DNA of 64,000 bases from Raffaelea ambrosiae (Eukaryota; Ascomycota; Sordariomycetes; Ophiostomatales; Ophiostomataceae), in assembly GCA_002778195.1 (NCBI GenBank), contig PCDI01000004.1, forward strand, positions 814,733 through 878,732. The letters run 5' to 3'. The notes under the pieces are model-generated. The model did no database searches. It saw only the letters and a list, made by a program, of their open reading frames with translations, and was not told the DNA's origin. The position numbers and the translations under genes were made by a program. How positions within the stretch are numbered: the stretch's first letter is position 1; the number at the start of each line of letters is the position of its first letter. Positions 22,253-32,992 of the stretch are shown here, piece by piece.

Positions 22253-24405
22253 ATGCTGTCTGCGGCCGGCAAGCGGTGGCCTGCGCCCAGGACGCAGGTC
22301 TGCCGGCAATGCGCGTGGCAGCTGCTCCGACAGCCCCAGCGGCGGGACATGTCGGGCAAGGTCCATGCCAAGTACGGCCCCAAGTACACGGCCAAGATCC
22401 AGGCGGCCGACGACGAGTGGAAAGAGAAAGCCCTCCGGATCAAGGCAGGCGAGGCCAAGTCCATGTGGGATGTGTTTGAGGAGCGAGGCTACGTGAAGGA
22501 TGTAGCAGGGTAGGTTTTTTGTGGGAGGGGAGGGTTTCTGTTTCTTTTCTTGTTTTTTTTGGTCTGAATCTGACAAAAGTGTTTTCGAACAGAACCCGCG
22601 AGGAGATCCGGAGACTGCTGATCGAGAAACGCATAGGCGCGTACGTCGGCATCGACCCGACGGCGCCATCGCTGCACGTGGGCCACCTGCTGCCGCTGAT
22701 GCCGCTGTTCTGGATGTACATCCACGGCTACCGGTCGGTCACGCTGCTCGGCGGCGCCACGGGCAAGATTGGCGACCCGACGGGCCGGCTGACGAGCCGC
22801 ACGGAGATGCGGTCGTCGGACGTGGCCATGAACCTCGTCAAGCTGCACTACCAGGTCAAGAAGCTGTGGGTCAACGTGGAGATCCAGGCGCGGCGCTTCG
22901 GCTACGAGAAGAACTGGGCGTGGCGGCGCGGCGTGCTGCAGAACGGCCACTGGTGGAACAAGCTGCCGATGATCGAGGTGCTCAAGCGGCTGGGCGCCGG
23001 CCTGCGCATCGGCACCATGCTGTCGCGCGACACGGTGCGGCGCAAGATGCAGGAGGGCGACGGCATGTCGTTTGCCGAGTTCAGCTACCCGCTCATGCAG
23101 GCCTGGGACTGGTTCCACCTGTTCACCGTGCAGGGCATCCAGATGCAGATCGGCGGCTCCGACCAGTACGGCAACATTGTCACCGGCATGGACGCCTTCC
23201 GCATCATCCGCGCCTCCGAGCCCGACCCGGCCAAGAAGCTGCCCGAGGGGCCCCTGGACAACCCCGTCGGCTTCACCGTGCCGCTGCTGACCGACAGCTC
23301 CGGCGCCAAGTTTGGCAAGAGCGCCGGCAATGCCCTCTGGCTCGACCGCTTCCAGACCCCCGTCTTCGACTTTTACGGCTACTTTATGCGCCGGCCCGAC
23401 GCCGACGTCGAGAACCTGCTGCGTCTGTTCACGTTCATTCCGCTCGACCAGATCGCCCAGATCATGGCCGAGCACAACGCCGACCCGTCCAAGCGCATCG
23501 CCCAGCACACCCTCGCCTTCGAGGTGTCGGTCCTGGTGCACGGCATGCAGGAGGCCCACGCGGCGCGCAATCAGCACCGCGCCATGTACGACAAGTCCGG
23601 CGGGGGCGAGTCTCTTGCCGGCGACGGAGACGCGGAGACGGCCGCGTACGCGGTGATGAGCGACAGCGCGGCCATGACCGCCGTGATCGAGGACGAGCCG
23701 GCCGACGCCAAGGAGATGCTGCTGGACGAGAAGGCGGGCCAGGCCAAGGGCCCCGTGCCGGTGACGCTGAACAACGCGCCGCGGGTGGACGTGCAGCTGC
23801 CGCGGGCGCTGTTCAATGAAGGCAAGGTGGCGCGGATCCTGTACGCGGCCGGGCTGAGCCAGAGCGTGGCGGAGGGCAACCGGCTGGCGGTGCAAAAGGG
23901 CGCGTACGTGGGCGCGTCGCCGGGCCAGAAGGCGGCCATCAACAAGGGCATGCTGATGACGCAGGTGGACTTTACGCCCGTGTCGCTGTGGTTCCCCGAG
24001 GACACCAAGAACTTTATCATCGACGACCGGTACATGGTGCTGCGCAAGGGCAAGCACACGGTGCGGGTGATTGAGATTGTGAGCGACGAGGAGTATGCGG
24101 CCTCGGGCCAGACGTACCCGGGCCAGCCGTTCACGGGCAAGGCGCGCCGGCTGCGGGAGCACCTCAGGAGGATCGAGGAAGGCCTCGAGGCGGAGGAGGA
24201 CTGGGCCAAGAGCCAGGTCAACAGCAAGAACGAGTTGGGATGGAAGGAGGACAAGCCCGGCGGCAGCGTACCGGCGTTCCCCGAACTGGTGTTCCCCGAA
24301 AAGCCGTCGAGCACGCGCAAAAATTTGGAGAAGATGATCGAGGAAGCACTGCACAAGAAGAAAGCCGAACAGTCCCCCAAGAAGAACGAGGATTCAGGAA
24401 GGTGA
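22253..24405 (+). CDS. cyt-18: Mitochondrial tyrosyl-tRNA synthetase (CYT-18 type)
   Basis: Two exons, 22253-22509 and 22593-24405, encode 689 residues. The enzyme charges mitochondrial tRNA-Tyr. The first 45 residues are a targeting sequence rich in Arg and Gln. The class I synthetase signatures are HVGH (114-117) and KFGKS (325-329), with a GIDPTAPSLHVGH context that is typical of TyrRS. An S4-like RNA-binding region follows (NEGKVARILYAAGLSQSVAEG). In Neurospora and its relatives this enzyme also helps group I introns to splice, and carries an added N-terminal helix. The segment AADDEWKEKALRIK before the catalytic core could be that extension, but the splicing role is inference. The intron interrupts the codon for a Gly just before TREEIRRLL. 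Confidence 0.92.
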
Positions 24406-24606
24406 TGAGAAGGGGAGAAGAAAGAAAAAAAAAAAAGGTATAGACACCGCTCTTTGTTGTATTACTAGGGGGAAAAAGCGTCCTTTATTTTGTACGAAAT
24501 CAATAGAAAAAAAAAAAGAGACATCCGGCTTGCATCATGTACATCATATATTTCATATACGAATACCATATAAGAAAAGAACCAAGTTGGAACCACGCCA
24601 TAAATC

Positions 24607-24654
24607 GCCATCGACCCTGTCATGGACCTTGTCATGGACCTTGCCATCGACCAA
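24607..24654. repeat. 12-bp tandem repeat, four copies
   Basis: Four 12-bp units run in tandem; the two middle ones are identical (GTCATGGACCTT) and the outer two differ slightly (GCCATCGACCNN). Confidence 0.8.
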
Positions 24655-24660
24655 GATTTA

Positions 24661-24712
24661 AAAAAAAAAAAAAAAAAAACCCCCAAAAAACCCCCCAAAA
24701 AACCCCCCAAAA
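24661..24712. repeat. A-run followed by (CCCCCCAAAAAA)n
   Basis: Nineteen A are followed by three C-runs of five or six separated by A-runs of six. The opposite strand is G-rich. It resembles ciliate-type telomere repeats only by chance; see the rejected items. Confidence 0.8.
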
Positions 24713-24740
24713 CGCATGCTGATCAAAAGAAAGGAGCCTT

Positions 24741-27053
24741 TTACCGGTACAAGACCTTGAGGTCGCCCGGCGACAGCGGCAGCCGCTTGAGCTTCTCCAT
24801 GATCTCGACCTCGGTCAGGTTCTGCTCGGTGATGATCTGGTCCAAGTGGTGGTTGCCGTCGGTGTATTTCTGCAGCGGATCGGACAGGGAGGGATCGGGC
24901 CGCGACTGCCCCGTCACCAGCGACGCCAGGTACTGCTTCGACACCACGTACTTGTGCACCCGGTACAGACACCCCTTGATGACGCCAAACTGCACCAGCC
25001 GCCGCACGTCCACATACCGCAGCACGTCAAACCCGGCGTCCGCGTGGCCCTTGAGCCACTCGGTCACGGTCCGGCCGGCACAGAAGCTGGCCATGAGCCG
25101 GATGAGGTCAAAGTTGCTGATGCGCGGCGGCCGCTGCGGGGAATGCGACCGCGCGTGGGCGTGGTGTCCATGCGTGGCGGTGCCGGCCGTCGTAGTGTTG
25201 GTGCTGCTGCTGCTGCCGTTGTTGTTGTTGTTGCTGTTGCTGTTGCTGTTGCTGTGCCCCTGCGTGCGGCCATGTTCGGCATGGTCTCCGTGATGGTGGT
25301 GGTGGTGGTGGTGGTAGGGGTGCGGAAGTTCGCGGATGGTGCGGACGCTCCCCAAGCCGATGCTCTCCTCGTAGCTGCCCAGACCATTGTGGTGGTATCC
25401 GCTGCTCCCACCACCACCCCCTCCTCCTCCTCCTCCTCCTCCGGCATGCGGAGCGTCGTAGTTCTGGTACCGGTACGGGTAGTGGTGGCCCAGACACACA
25501 TACCGCGCACACTCGTCCACGATGCCGCCGACGTTGGCCACAAAGTCGTGGATGCCCGGCCGCGGCGCGTAGCACGAGCCGAAGAAGAACATGTCCAGCA
25601 TCAGCACCGTGTCGTAGTACAGCAGGTGGCGCAGGGCCGCGCGGCACAGCTCCAGCGAGACGTCGGCCTCGAAGGCGATGCGGCGCACGTCCGAGACGCC
25701 GTCAATGTGGGCAATGACGCGCTGGAGCGTCAGGTCCCACGACGGGTCGACGGCGTCGGCGAGGCGCATCTTGGGCACGGGCACGTGCCAGCCCTCGACG
25801 GGCGGCGGGTCGGGATGCTGGGGGAACAGTTTCATATTGATCGTGTTGGCGTCGTCTGGGGGATGTCAGTTTTTTTTTTCTATCTTTCTTTTTTTCTTTC
25901 TTTTTTTCTTTTCTTTTTCTTTCTTTTCACATCACGAGGGACATCACGCACCCACGGGAATCATGCACTCGCCGTACAGATTCAGATCCTCCTTGATAAT
26001 CTCCAACAGACCCTGGATGGACCGTCGATGGTACGGACTGTGGCCAGCGGCTGCTGCGGTGGCCATCGCTGTCGACAAGGCTGTCGTCGATGTCGTCGTC
26101 GTCATCTTGTTGCTGCTGCTGTTCCGCAGCGGCTGCGACGGGTGGTGGCTGCCCGTGGCCGCCAGCCGTCTCCGGTCCAGAAACGCTTCGATGTTGTTGT
26201 TCCCCATGCTGCTGCTGCCGTGTTCGCCTCCGGCGACTCCCCCTCCTCCTCCTCCTCCTCCTCCTCCACCACCACCCCCCTTCTGCTCCTCCTGGCTCAG
26301 GTACTCGTTCTGCTTCTCCATCTCGGCAAAGGTCGACGCCAGCCGCCGCACCACGCGCTCGTACGGCCCCTGGTCCGCGTCGGCGTCGACCACGATGCCA
26401 AAGTTGAAGATGAACTCGTTGCGGTGGTACTTGCTGTCGCGGATGGCCACGGGCAGGCCCAGGACCGCATACCGCCCGCCCGGCTCGCGGGCGGCAAAGT
26501 AGCGGTTGAAAAACGCGGCACGCGGGATGACATACTCCTGCATGACGTCAAAGTCGAACAGGGGCTTCCCGCGGGGCGGCACGGACGACGACGACGGCGA
26601 CGACTTGGATGGGGCGGCTGCTGCTGCTCCCCCTGCCGCTCCTCCTCCGCCTCCGTGGTGATGGTGGTAGTGGTGGCCGGGGCTGTTGCTCGTGCCGGCT
26701 GTGCTGCTGCCCGTGGCCAGCGAGGTCGTGCTGGCGCCTGTCGCGGCGGCTGCCGACACCAGCGCCGACGAGGCGCTCCTATGCAGCTGCGACGACGACG
26801 ACGACAGCGTGTTGGGATGCTGGTGCGGATGCTGCTGCTGCTGCTGAGGACGGCGGTGGCTGTAGTAGGGGTCCTCGTCGTCGCTCTCGTCAGCGACGGC
26901 GACGGGGACAATGCAGCCAGGCGGGCTCTGGGCAACGATCTTGGTGCCTTGGGAGGGTGGCAGGAGTCAGAATACGATTGGTACGCAGAAGTCTGGCCAT
27001 CACTTACCCAGCTGCGGCAGGAAGCGCGCATAAAAGATGCCGTGGATGGGCAT
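24741..27053 (-). CDS. NPR2: Nitrogen permease regulator 2 (Npr2), GATOR1/SEACIT subunit
   Basis: Three exons on the minus strand, 27053-27008, 26947-25952 and 25855-24741, encode 718 residues. Npr2 with Npr3 forms the GAP complex that restrains TORC1 at the vacuole when nitrogen is short. The N-terminus MPIHGIFYARFLPQLG joins TKIVAQSPPG across intron 1, as in other Npr2 proteins. Further matches are the FNFGIVVDADA strand, an LYGECMIPV segment joining DDANTINMKLFP across intron 2, and the C-terminal EWLKGHADAGFDVLRYVDVR winged-helix-like part. Long runs of Ser, Asn, His, Gln and Gly break the conserved blocks (for example the His run encoded near 25290-25315) and make the protein longer than yeast Npr2. 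These inserts sit where loops are expected. Confidence 0.93.
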
Positions 27054-28186
27054 GCTGAGGGTGGTTTAGGAGGGGAAGAGAGGGAAAGAAGTGAAAAGAA
27101 AAAAAAAAGAGAAAGAGTTGAATAAAAAAAAAAAATCAAAACTAAAACACTCGGTTGCGCTCTGCTCATGGCCAACGGGCCAGACTCACAGGCTTCGAAA
27201 AATCATAAATGGTGTGTCCCACGTCTAATAAGAATCCGTTGCAGCAGCATGGCGCTGTGCTGTGGTGTCGCCGATTGCTGTTTTCTGTGCTGTTGTTAAA
27301 AGGCTGGCGGTCGAAGTGAAGTGGTGAGGCTCAAGTAAGTTAGGCGGTCCACGCTTCTGGAAGCTGCCCCGCATTTTACTTGATAACTATTACAGCTCTG
27401 ATCAGTTTTGGGCCCAGAACATACTACATAGTAGCTAACTAACTAGTTACTACGTACACAACAGACAACGTACTGCGCAGTTGTAGTGCCGCAAGCGTAT
27501 TGTTGGTGATGGATGGGCCATGTTTGAAACCCTGGTATTTTCTTCGTCTTAAGAATGTGCTTTCTTTCCAACTATCTGGTATACATGTACATGGATCAAG
27601 AGCATCGGCTATGAGATATTGTAAGACGTATAAAATAGGTGCCTTCCTGTCCGGTTTTCGCCCTTGGTTCTTGAGTTCTTTTCTTTTCTTTTGTATTTTG
27701 TTTTTCGTTCTTCTTTTTCTCTGATTAATTCTTCTTTCAATTCCTCGTCATCCAAGGCTTTCCTGACTACCATGTTCTCATCATCATCATAATCCACCCA
27801 AGCAGCCCATATTCATAACCACACGCATCATTCAACGGCTAGAATGACAAACCGAAGAGAGCAAGAAACAGAAAGAGAGAGAGAGAGAGAGAGACTTCAG
27901 TTTCCCACCCAAAGAGACAAGAGACCACCGTAGGATGTTGGACAAGCACTATTGTAGGGGATGTGATTGAACAAAACAGAAGCGTAGAAAATGAGGACAG
28001 AAAAGGGAATGCCACGGCGCATTCTTCTCTTCGCAGATGAAAGCACAAAACAAAAAGGAAATCGAGGGACTGCGTTTCCCCTTCTCATCACAAGCTGAAC
28101 AAGCCAACAAAAACAGGGGGAAAAAAATCACAGAGGTAAATAAGCCCATGAGCAAAAATTGAAAAACTAGCAAACACACACATCCT
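27054..28186. other. Intergenic region between NPR2 and DSK2
   Basis: This 1.1-kb region carries the NPR2 promoter and the DSK2 3' UTR. An exact ACTACATAGT (27423-27432) lies 8 bp before an exact TAACTAGTTA (27440-27449). An (AG)n tract lies at about 27872-27894. No gene is seen. Confidence 0.55.
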
Positions 28187-29718
28187 TTAATCACCCAGAA
28201 GATGCTGGATGGCGCCTTGTACACTTCCTCCACTCCGCCGCAGGGCTGCCACATTCTGGTCAAAATCATAGAAGCCCATGTCGTTCAGCTGCCGCAGCTG
28301 TTCGGCGTACCGCTCTTCTGGCGGCCGGGTGTCGGCTGGTGCTGCCGCTTGCGGCATGAACGGGTTTCCTGCAGCGCCAGCACCGGCGCCACCCAGCATC
28401 TGCATGGCCTGCTGCATCATCTCGGGAGTGATCTGGGGTATGCCTGCTGCTGATGGATTCGCTCCGAACTGAGGCATGCCTGCTGGTGGCGGCATCGCTC
28501 CGAATAGGCTGGCCCAGGGGTTCGCAGCCGCATCCGCACCTCCGGCTGCAGCACCGGTTGCGCCCGGGGTGGTTCCCGCTGCCGCCGCATCGCCTGAGCG
28601 GGCTGTCGCGTCTGTGGTTGTCGTCGCTCCGGGGGTGGCCCCAGCGGCGCCGGCGGCGCCAGGTGCCGCCAAGTTGGGGTTGAAAAATGGCATGAAGGGG
28701 TTGCCTGGAGGGGGAAGGGAAGGAAAAAAGCAGGCACAGTCAGCACCGGTTGTATTTCTTCGCTCTCCATCGAGTGGGGCTGCTGCTGGCAGCGTACGCC
28801 TGTGGTCTGAATCTACTCACCAAACAAGTTCGGCATTTGGGCATTGGCGCCGGCGGCGCCTGCACCCGCGCCTGCGGACGGCGACGCTGGCGCACCGGCC
28901 GGGGTGTTGTCGGTAGCGCCCGGAGCCGGGAACGCATTCTGCCCACCCATGGCACGCCGCATCCGTCCCATCATCCGCATGGATTCGGGGTCTGTGAGCA
29001 TGGACCGAAACAACGGGGACTGGATAAGTTCCCGCGCGTTCGGGGTGGCGCGCAGAGCCGGGTTGTTCTGGAGCAGAAAGTCGACAAAGGCGGGGTTGTT
29101 CAAGGCCTCGTTGACAGACTGCGCCACAGCCGGGTTGGACATCATCTCGGTGAGCTGTTCTTCGGAGGGCAAGTTCATCTGGGGAGGCAGCGTTAGCGGC
29201 TGGACTATCTATCCCGCGCGTGTGGCCCAACAACACCATGTCGGGCGCAATCTACAAAATCGGCAAGAACTCACCCCTCCATCGGGCCCGAAGATGTCCT
29301 GGTTGGGCAGAGGCACGTGGCCCGCAAACCGGGCGCCTGTCAGACCGGCCAGCAGGTTGTTCGCCGGGGTGCCGGCGGCCATGTTGGTGGGCACGGCAGC
29401 CGCAGGGGAGGCACCCGAAGCGGCGGCCGAAGCTCCGGCGGGCGGGTGGTTGCTGGCGGCGCTCTTGACCAGGTGTATGGTGTTGTTGTTCTTGATCTTG
29501 TACGAGCCGAGCGTGTCGTCGTTCTTCATGACGCGGCCCGAGTAGATGAGGCGCTGGCGCTCGACGGGGATGTTCTCGACCTCTTCGCTCGCAATCTTGG
29601 TCTTGAGATCCAGCACGGTCGCCGACTCGGCCATGGTGAGGGTGTGGAGGCCATCGCCCGAGGTCTTGACCTTGAAGGTGACCTGGGGCTCGGACTCGCC
29701 GTCTGCGTTGTCTGCCAT
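28187..29718 (-). CDS. DSK2: Ubiquilin-family ubiquitin receptor Dsk2
   Basis: Three exons on the minus strand, 29718-29275, 29178-28821 and 28704-28187, encode 439 residues. Dsk2 shuttles ubiquitinated proteins to the proteasome: its N-terminal UBL domain binds the proteasome and its C-terminal UBA binds ubiquitin. The UBL covers about residues 12-85 (TFKVKTSGDGLHTLTMAES, then RQRLIYSGRVMKNDDTLGSY). A central STI1-type segment reads MMSNPAVAQSVNEALNNPAF with LLQNNPALR after it. The UBA is at the extreme C-terminus (RYAEQLRQLNDMGFYDFDQN, ending AIQHLLGD). The linkers are Ala/Gly/Pro-rich. All three exons join with GT-AG introns of 96 and 116 nt. Confidence 0.95.
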
Positions 29719-31046
29719 GGCGGCGGGGATGCGCGTAGAAAGAGAGGGAAAAGGGCGGTGCCAGAGACAAGCGGAACACAGGGACGGAGGTATCAGTGAT
29801 TTGCCGGAGACGAAGAGCTGGCCAGAGAACGGTTGGGCGAGGGGCGTGGTTGAGCTTGCAGACGTTGGGAAGAGCTGACTTCCAGACAGGATATGTTGAG
29901 GACGTGCGAAAAGAAAACGGTCGACAGCTTGGCGGGGTAGCGAATCAGCACGCAGGATTTCTTGCGAGCACGCACGGCAGCGCTGGAAGAGACGAGGCAG
30001 ACAAGAGATGCTCTCCGGGACGGACGAGGCAGGGAGTGGGAGTGGGAGTTGGTCAGAGGGCGGCAAAAGGAGACACTCGACGCAAGAAAAGGGAAAGGAG
30101 AGGCCACGCAAAAAGGGCGTCCCGCCAGAAGGAGAGAGAGATATGAAGTGGTTAGCGGGCTGGCGGGCGGGCTGGCGGGCTGGTTGGGCGAATAAGGTGG
30201 GCTGCCGTGGGCTGTGGTGGGTAGTGGCCACGCCGGGGCCAGGCCAAGATTAGAAAGCCGGCGAATGGGGTGGAAGGAAAGCGCAAAGAGGACAGCGATA
30301 CAAAGCGAACCCAGAGCGACCCAGAGCCCGTGGAATTAAATAAAATGCCAGAATAAATGGGAAAACGATCGGGCAGCTTAGCTAGAGTTGCCAACAGGCA
30401 GCAGAGCCTGGGTGCGTGTGAACTATGGCGAGTTCTGCTCCACTGAAAGATTCAAATCTTACGTATCATTGCGCCCCCCAAGACCCCACTACCCATTGAG
30501 GCAGGCACGACCGCCGCCGCCGCCGCCGCAGCTACCCGTTGGAGTTGTTAGAGTGTCCCCCCCCGATAGCGCGCTGTCTGCAGGCGTTTCCGGCGGCTCG
30601 GAATTGTGTCCCAGGGCAGCAGAAAGGAGACAGTGAGAGACGTCAACCAGACTGACTAAGACTGGGCGGGGAGAGTGCCCCCCGACTGCCTCCAGTCTGC
30701 CCCAATCTGTAACCAATCTGGAGGAGGCCGGTGCGGTGGTCCAAACTATTAGAGCACGTCTTTTTTTTTGCGGGGAAGCTCCAGCCTCGGCTCTGGAGCG
30801 GCCGCCCTTGTGAACCCAGACGGCCAAGTTCCGTGGGCATCGTTTTTGTCTCTGTTTTGTATCTCACAGTCTCTTGTCAATTTTCTCCTAATTCATACAT
30901 ACCTTTCTGCTCGAAGTGATTGCATTTGCTTGCCAATCCGTGATATCCAAGTTTCAAGAGGAACGCAATCTCGAGATATCACGACTTCGCCCATATACAC
31001 CACAACTGGACGAACTTCTTGCACGGTTGTCTCACACACATTCACC
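29719..31046. other. Divergent region between DSK2 and an MDR oxidoreductase gene
   Basis: This 1.3-kb stretch should hold both promoters. A (GGCGGGCT)n-like run lies at 30158-30187 and a (CCG)n tract at about 30510-30530. No coding frame is convincing. Confidence 0.55.
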
Positions 31047-32441
31047 ATGAAGGGCATCCAAATAACAAAATACGTCAAGGTACGCTGGCATCCGCCACAG
31101 GTCTCCACCACAGGCCCCTCCCCACTGACCTCCCCATGGACTCGTACGCGGTCTGCCTCTAACACACCTCTTTAAGAGCGTCGACGAGCTCGCCGTCACG
31201 TCGCTGCCAGAACCCCAACCCGGCGCGAATGACTATCTGATCGCTGTCCACGCTGCGGCTACAAACTTCTTTGATATCCTCCAGGTCCAGGGCAAATACC
31301 AGAACCAGCCTCGTACGTGGATTCTGTCCCCCGCCCGGCTCAGTGTGCCTCCTACGTTCCTTCACTCACCTCTTCTCTTCTCTAGCCTTTCCTTGGACTG
31401 CTGGCTACGAGTTCGCCGGCGTCGTTCTCTCTGTGCCTTCGTCCTCCTCCGCCCAACCACGCTTCGCCGTCGGCGACCGCGTCTTCGGCGCCGGCCAGGG
31501 CGCCTACGCCAACAGGGTCCTCGCACGCGAGGCCGAGCTCCGGCCCGTCCCTACCGGCTGGTCGTTTGTCGAGGCGTCCGGCCTCTTTGTCACCGCGCCC
31601 ACCAGCTACGCTGCCCTCGTCACTCGTGCCAACGTCAAGGCCGGTGACTACGTCCTCGTCCATGCCGCTGCCGGCGGCGTCGGTCTTGCTGCTGTCCAAA
31701 GTATGTTTCGGGGTCCTCGCTTCGCTCGTTTTCTTTTGGTCCTCGATTCACTCGTTGTCCCCTTGCTCTGTTTTGTTTTGAATTCTTTCCAGCCCCCCTC
31801 CTCACGACTCGCTTTGCTCGTCGTTCGTCGTTCGTCGTTCGTCGTTCGTCGTTTGTCGCTCTTTCTAACACTCCTCAGTCGCCAAGGCCTTCGGTGCCAC
31901 CGTCATCGCCACCGCCGGCACCCAACACAAACTCCAAATCGCCCGCCAGTTCGGCGCCGACCACGTCATCGACTACAAGCTCGACCCCAACTGGCCCGAC
32001 ACCGTCAAGAAACTCACCCCCGGCGGCCGCGGCGTCGACATCGTCTACGACCCCGTCGGCCTCGTCGACCGCAGCACCAAGTGCACCGCCTGGAACGGAC
32101 GCATCCTCGTCGTCGGCTTCGCCGCCGGCACCATCGAGTCCCTCAAACTCAACAAGGTCCTCCTCAAAAACATCAGCATCGTCGGCATCCACTGGGGCGC
32201 CTACACCAAGAACGAGCCCGCCCACATCCCCGTCGTCTGGGACGGCATCGAGCGGCTGATCGACCGCGGCGCCTTCCGTCCGACCGTGTTTACGGTCGAG
32301 GGCAAGAGCGAGGGCAGCAAGGGGAAGGAACCGTTTGTCGGCCTCGAGAGCGTGCCGGCCGCGCTCAAGGCGCTGGGCGGGCGGGAGACCTGGGGCAAGG
32401 TCGTGGTGGCCGTGCCGCAAGAGACAGAGAGCAAGCTATAG
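31047..32441 (+). CDS. Zinc-free MDR-family NAD(P)H:quinone oxidoreductase-like protein
   Basis: Four exons, 31047-31079, 31177-31312, 31386-31700 and 31879-32441, encode 348 residues. It belongs to the medium-chain dehydrogenase/reductase superfamily, quinone oxidoreductase branch; no zinc-ligand pattern is evident. The N-terminal catalytic half reads AVHAAATNFFDILQVQGKYQ, then PFPWTAGYEFAGVVL. The NAD(P)-binding motif is HAAAGGVGLAAVQ, with FGATVIATAGTQHKL, GADHVIDYKLDP, GVDIVYDPVG and GRILVVGFAAG after it. Substrate is unknown. A second member lies at 48776-50380 on the other strand. Intron 3 (31701-31878) is long for this window and contains tandem 7-bp repeats. Confidence 0.9.
31820..31861 (+). 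repeat. 7-bp tandem repeat inside an intron
   Basis: Six units of GTCGTTC or close variants lie in the third intron of the MDR gene, 17 bp before its 3' splice site. The same intron holds a 22-bp imperfect duplication beginning GGTCCTCG. Confidence 0.8.
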
Positions 32442-32992
32442 ACGAGACAGAGAAAGCATAAGAAAGGGCAAGAGAGCAGTACAAAGGGGGAGAGAGCAAG
32501 CTATAGAGGGCAAAAACTTCTGAAGAACCGAACCCAAGACTTTATTTCACCGTCTACGTCTTTTGAACACAGGGCCAGAAAGCCATCTCTAAGAAGTATC
32601 TTTATTGTTGTTTTTGAAACTATTGCTACAGTCTTGATAAATTACGACGAAAAGACAAGATCCGAAAAAGAGAGACTGCCGTGCCATCAAATGCACAGCC
32701 AAAGGGCGACAAAAAAAAGGACAAAGCGAAACAACGGAACAAGACCCCGCGAAAACCGTTCCCATGCTGTAGTACAGAAAAAGAAAGAAGAAGAACGCCC
32801 TGGCTCACCCGCTCGATACCACCACCAACCTCCACTTCGTTTTTTTTTTCTTTGGTTGTTTTTTTCCAACTTCTTTTTCTTGCCCAGCCCCCTTTTGTCC
32901 CTGTCTAACATGCGTCTGTTTTGCCTCCATTTCGATTCTATTGTCCCTCCTTTCCTCCTTTGGCAGCCCCCCTCCTTTGGTAGGCCGTCCAT
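32442..32992. other. Convergent gap between the MDR gene and SPT5
   Basis: Purine- and T-rich 3' UTR sequence for two convergent genes. No gene is seen. Confidence 0.6.

Larger units (their letters stand above)
24406..24740. other. Convergent gap with short tandem repeats
   Basis: This 335-bp gap lies between the stop codons of the TyrRS and NPR2 genes. It is AT-rich, with two short tandem arrays listed separately. No gene is seen. Confidence 0.6.

Noticed and set aside
22489..24354. A 621-codon frame antisense to the TyrRS
   Set aside because: Same cause: high GC at third positions removes stop codons on the other strand. The product is low-complexity His/Arg/Leu.
24661..24712. C/A-run array as an internal telomere repeat
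   Set aside because: Filamentous fungi use TTAGGG. The array has only three C-runs of unequal surroundings and sits in an ordinary 3' flank.
24846..27125. A 759-codon frame opposite NPR2
   Set aside because: Made of Val/Arg runs that mirror the His, Ser and Asn runs of Npr2, and it crosses both introns.
30440..30475. GATTCAAATC as a tRNA B box
   Set aside because: No five-base T-stem can be formed around it and no A box lies at the right distance.
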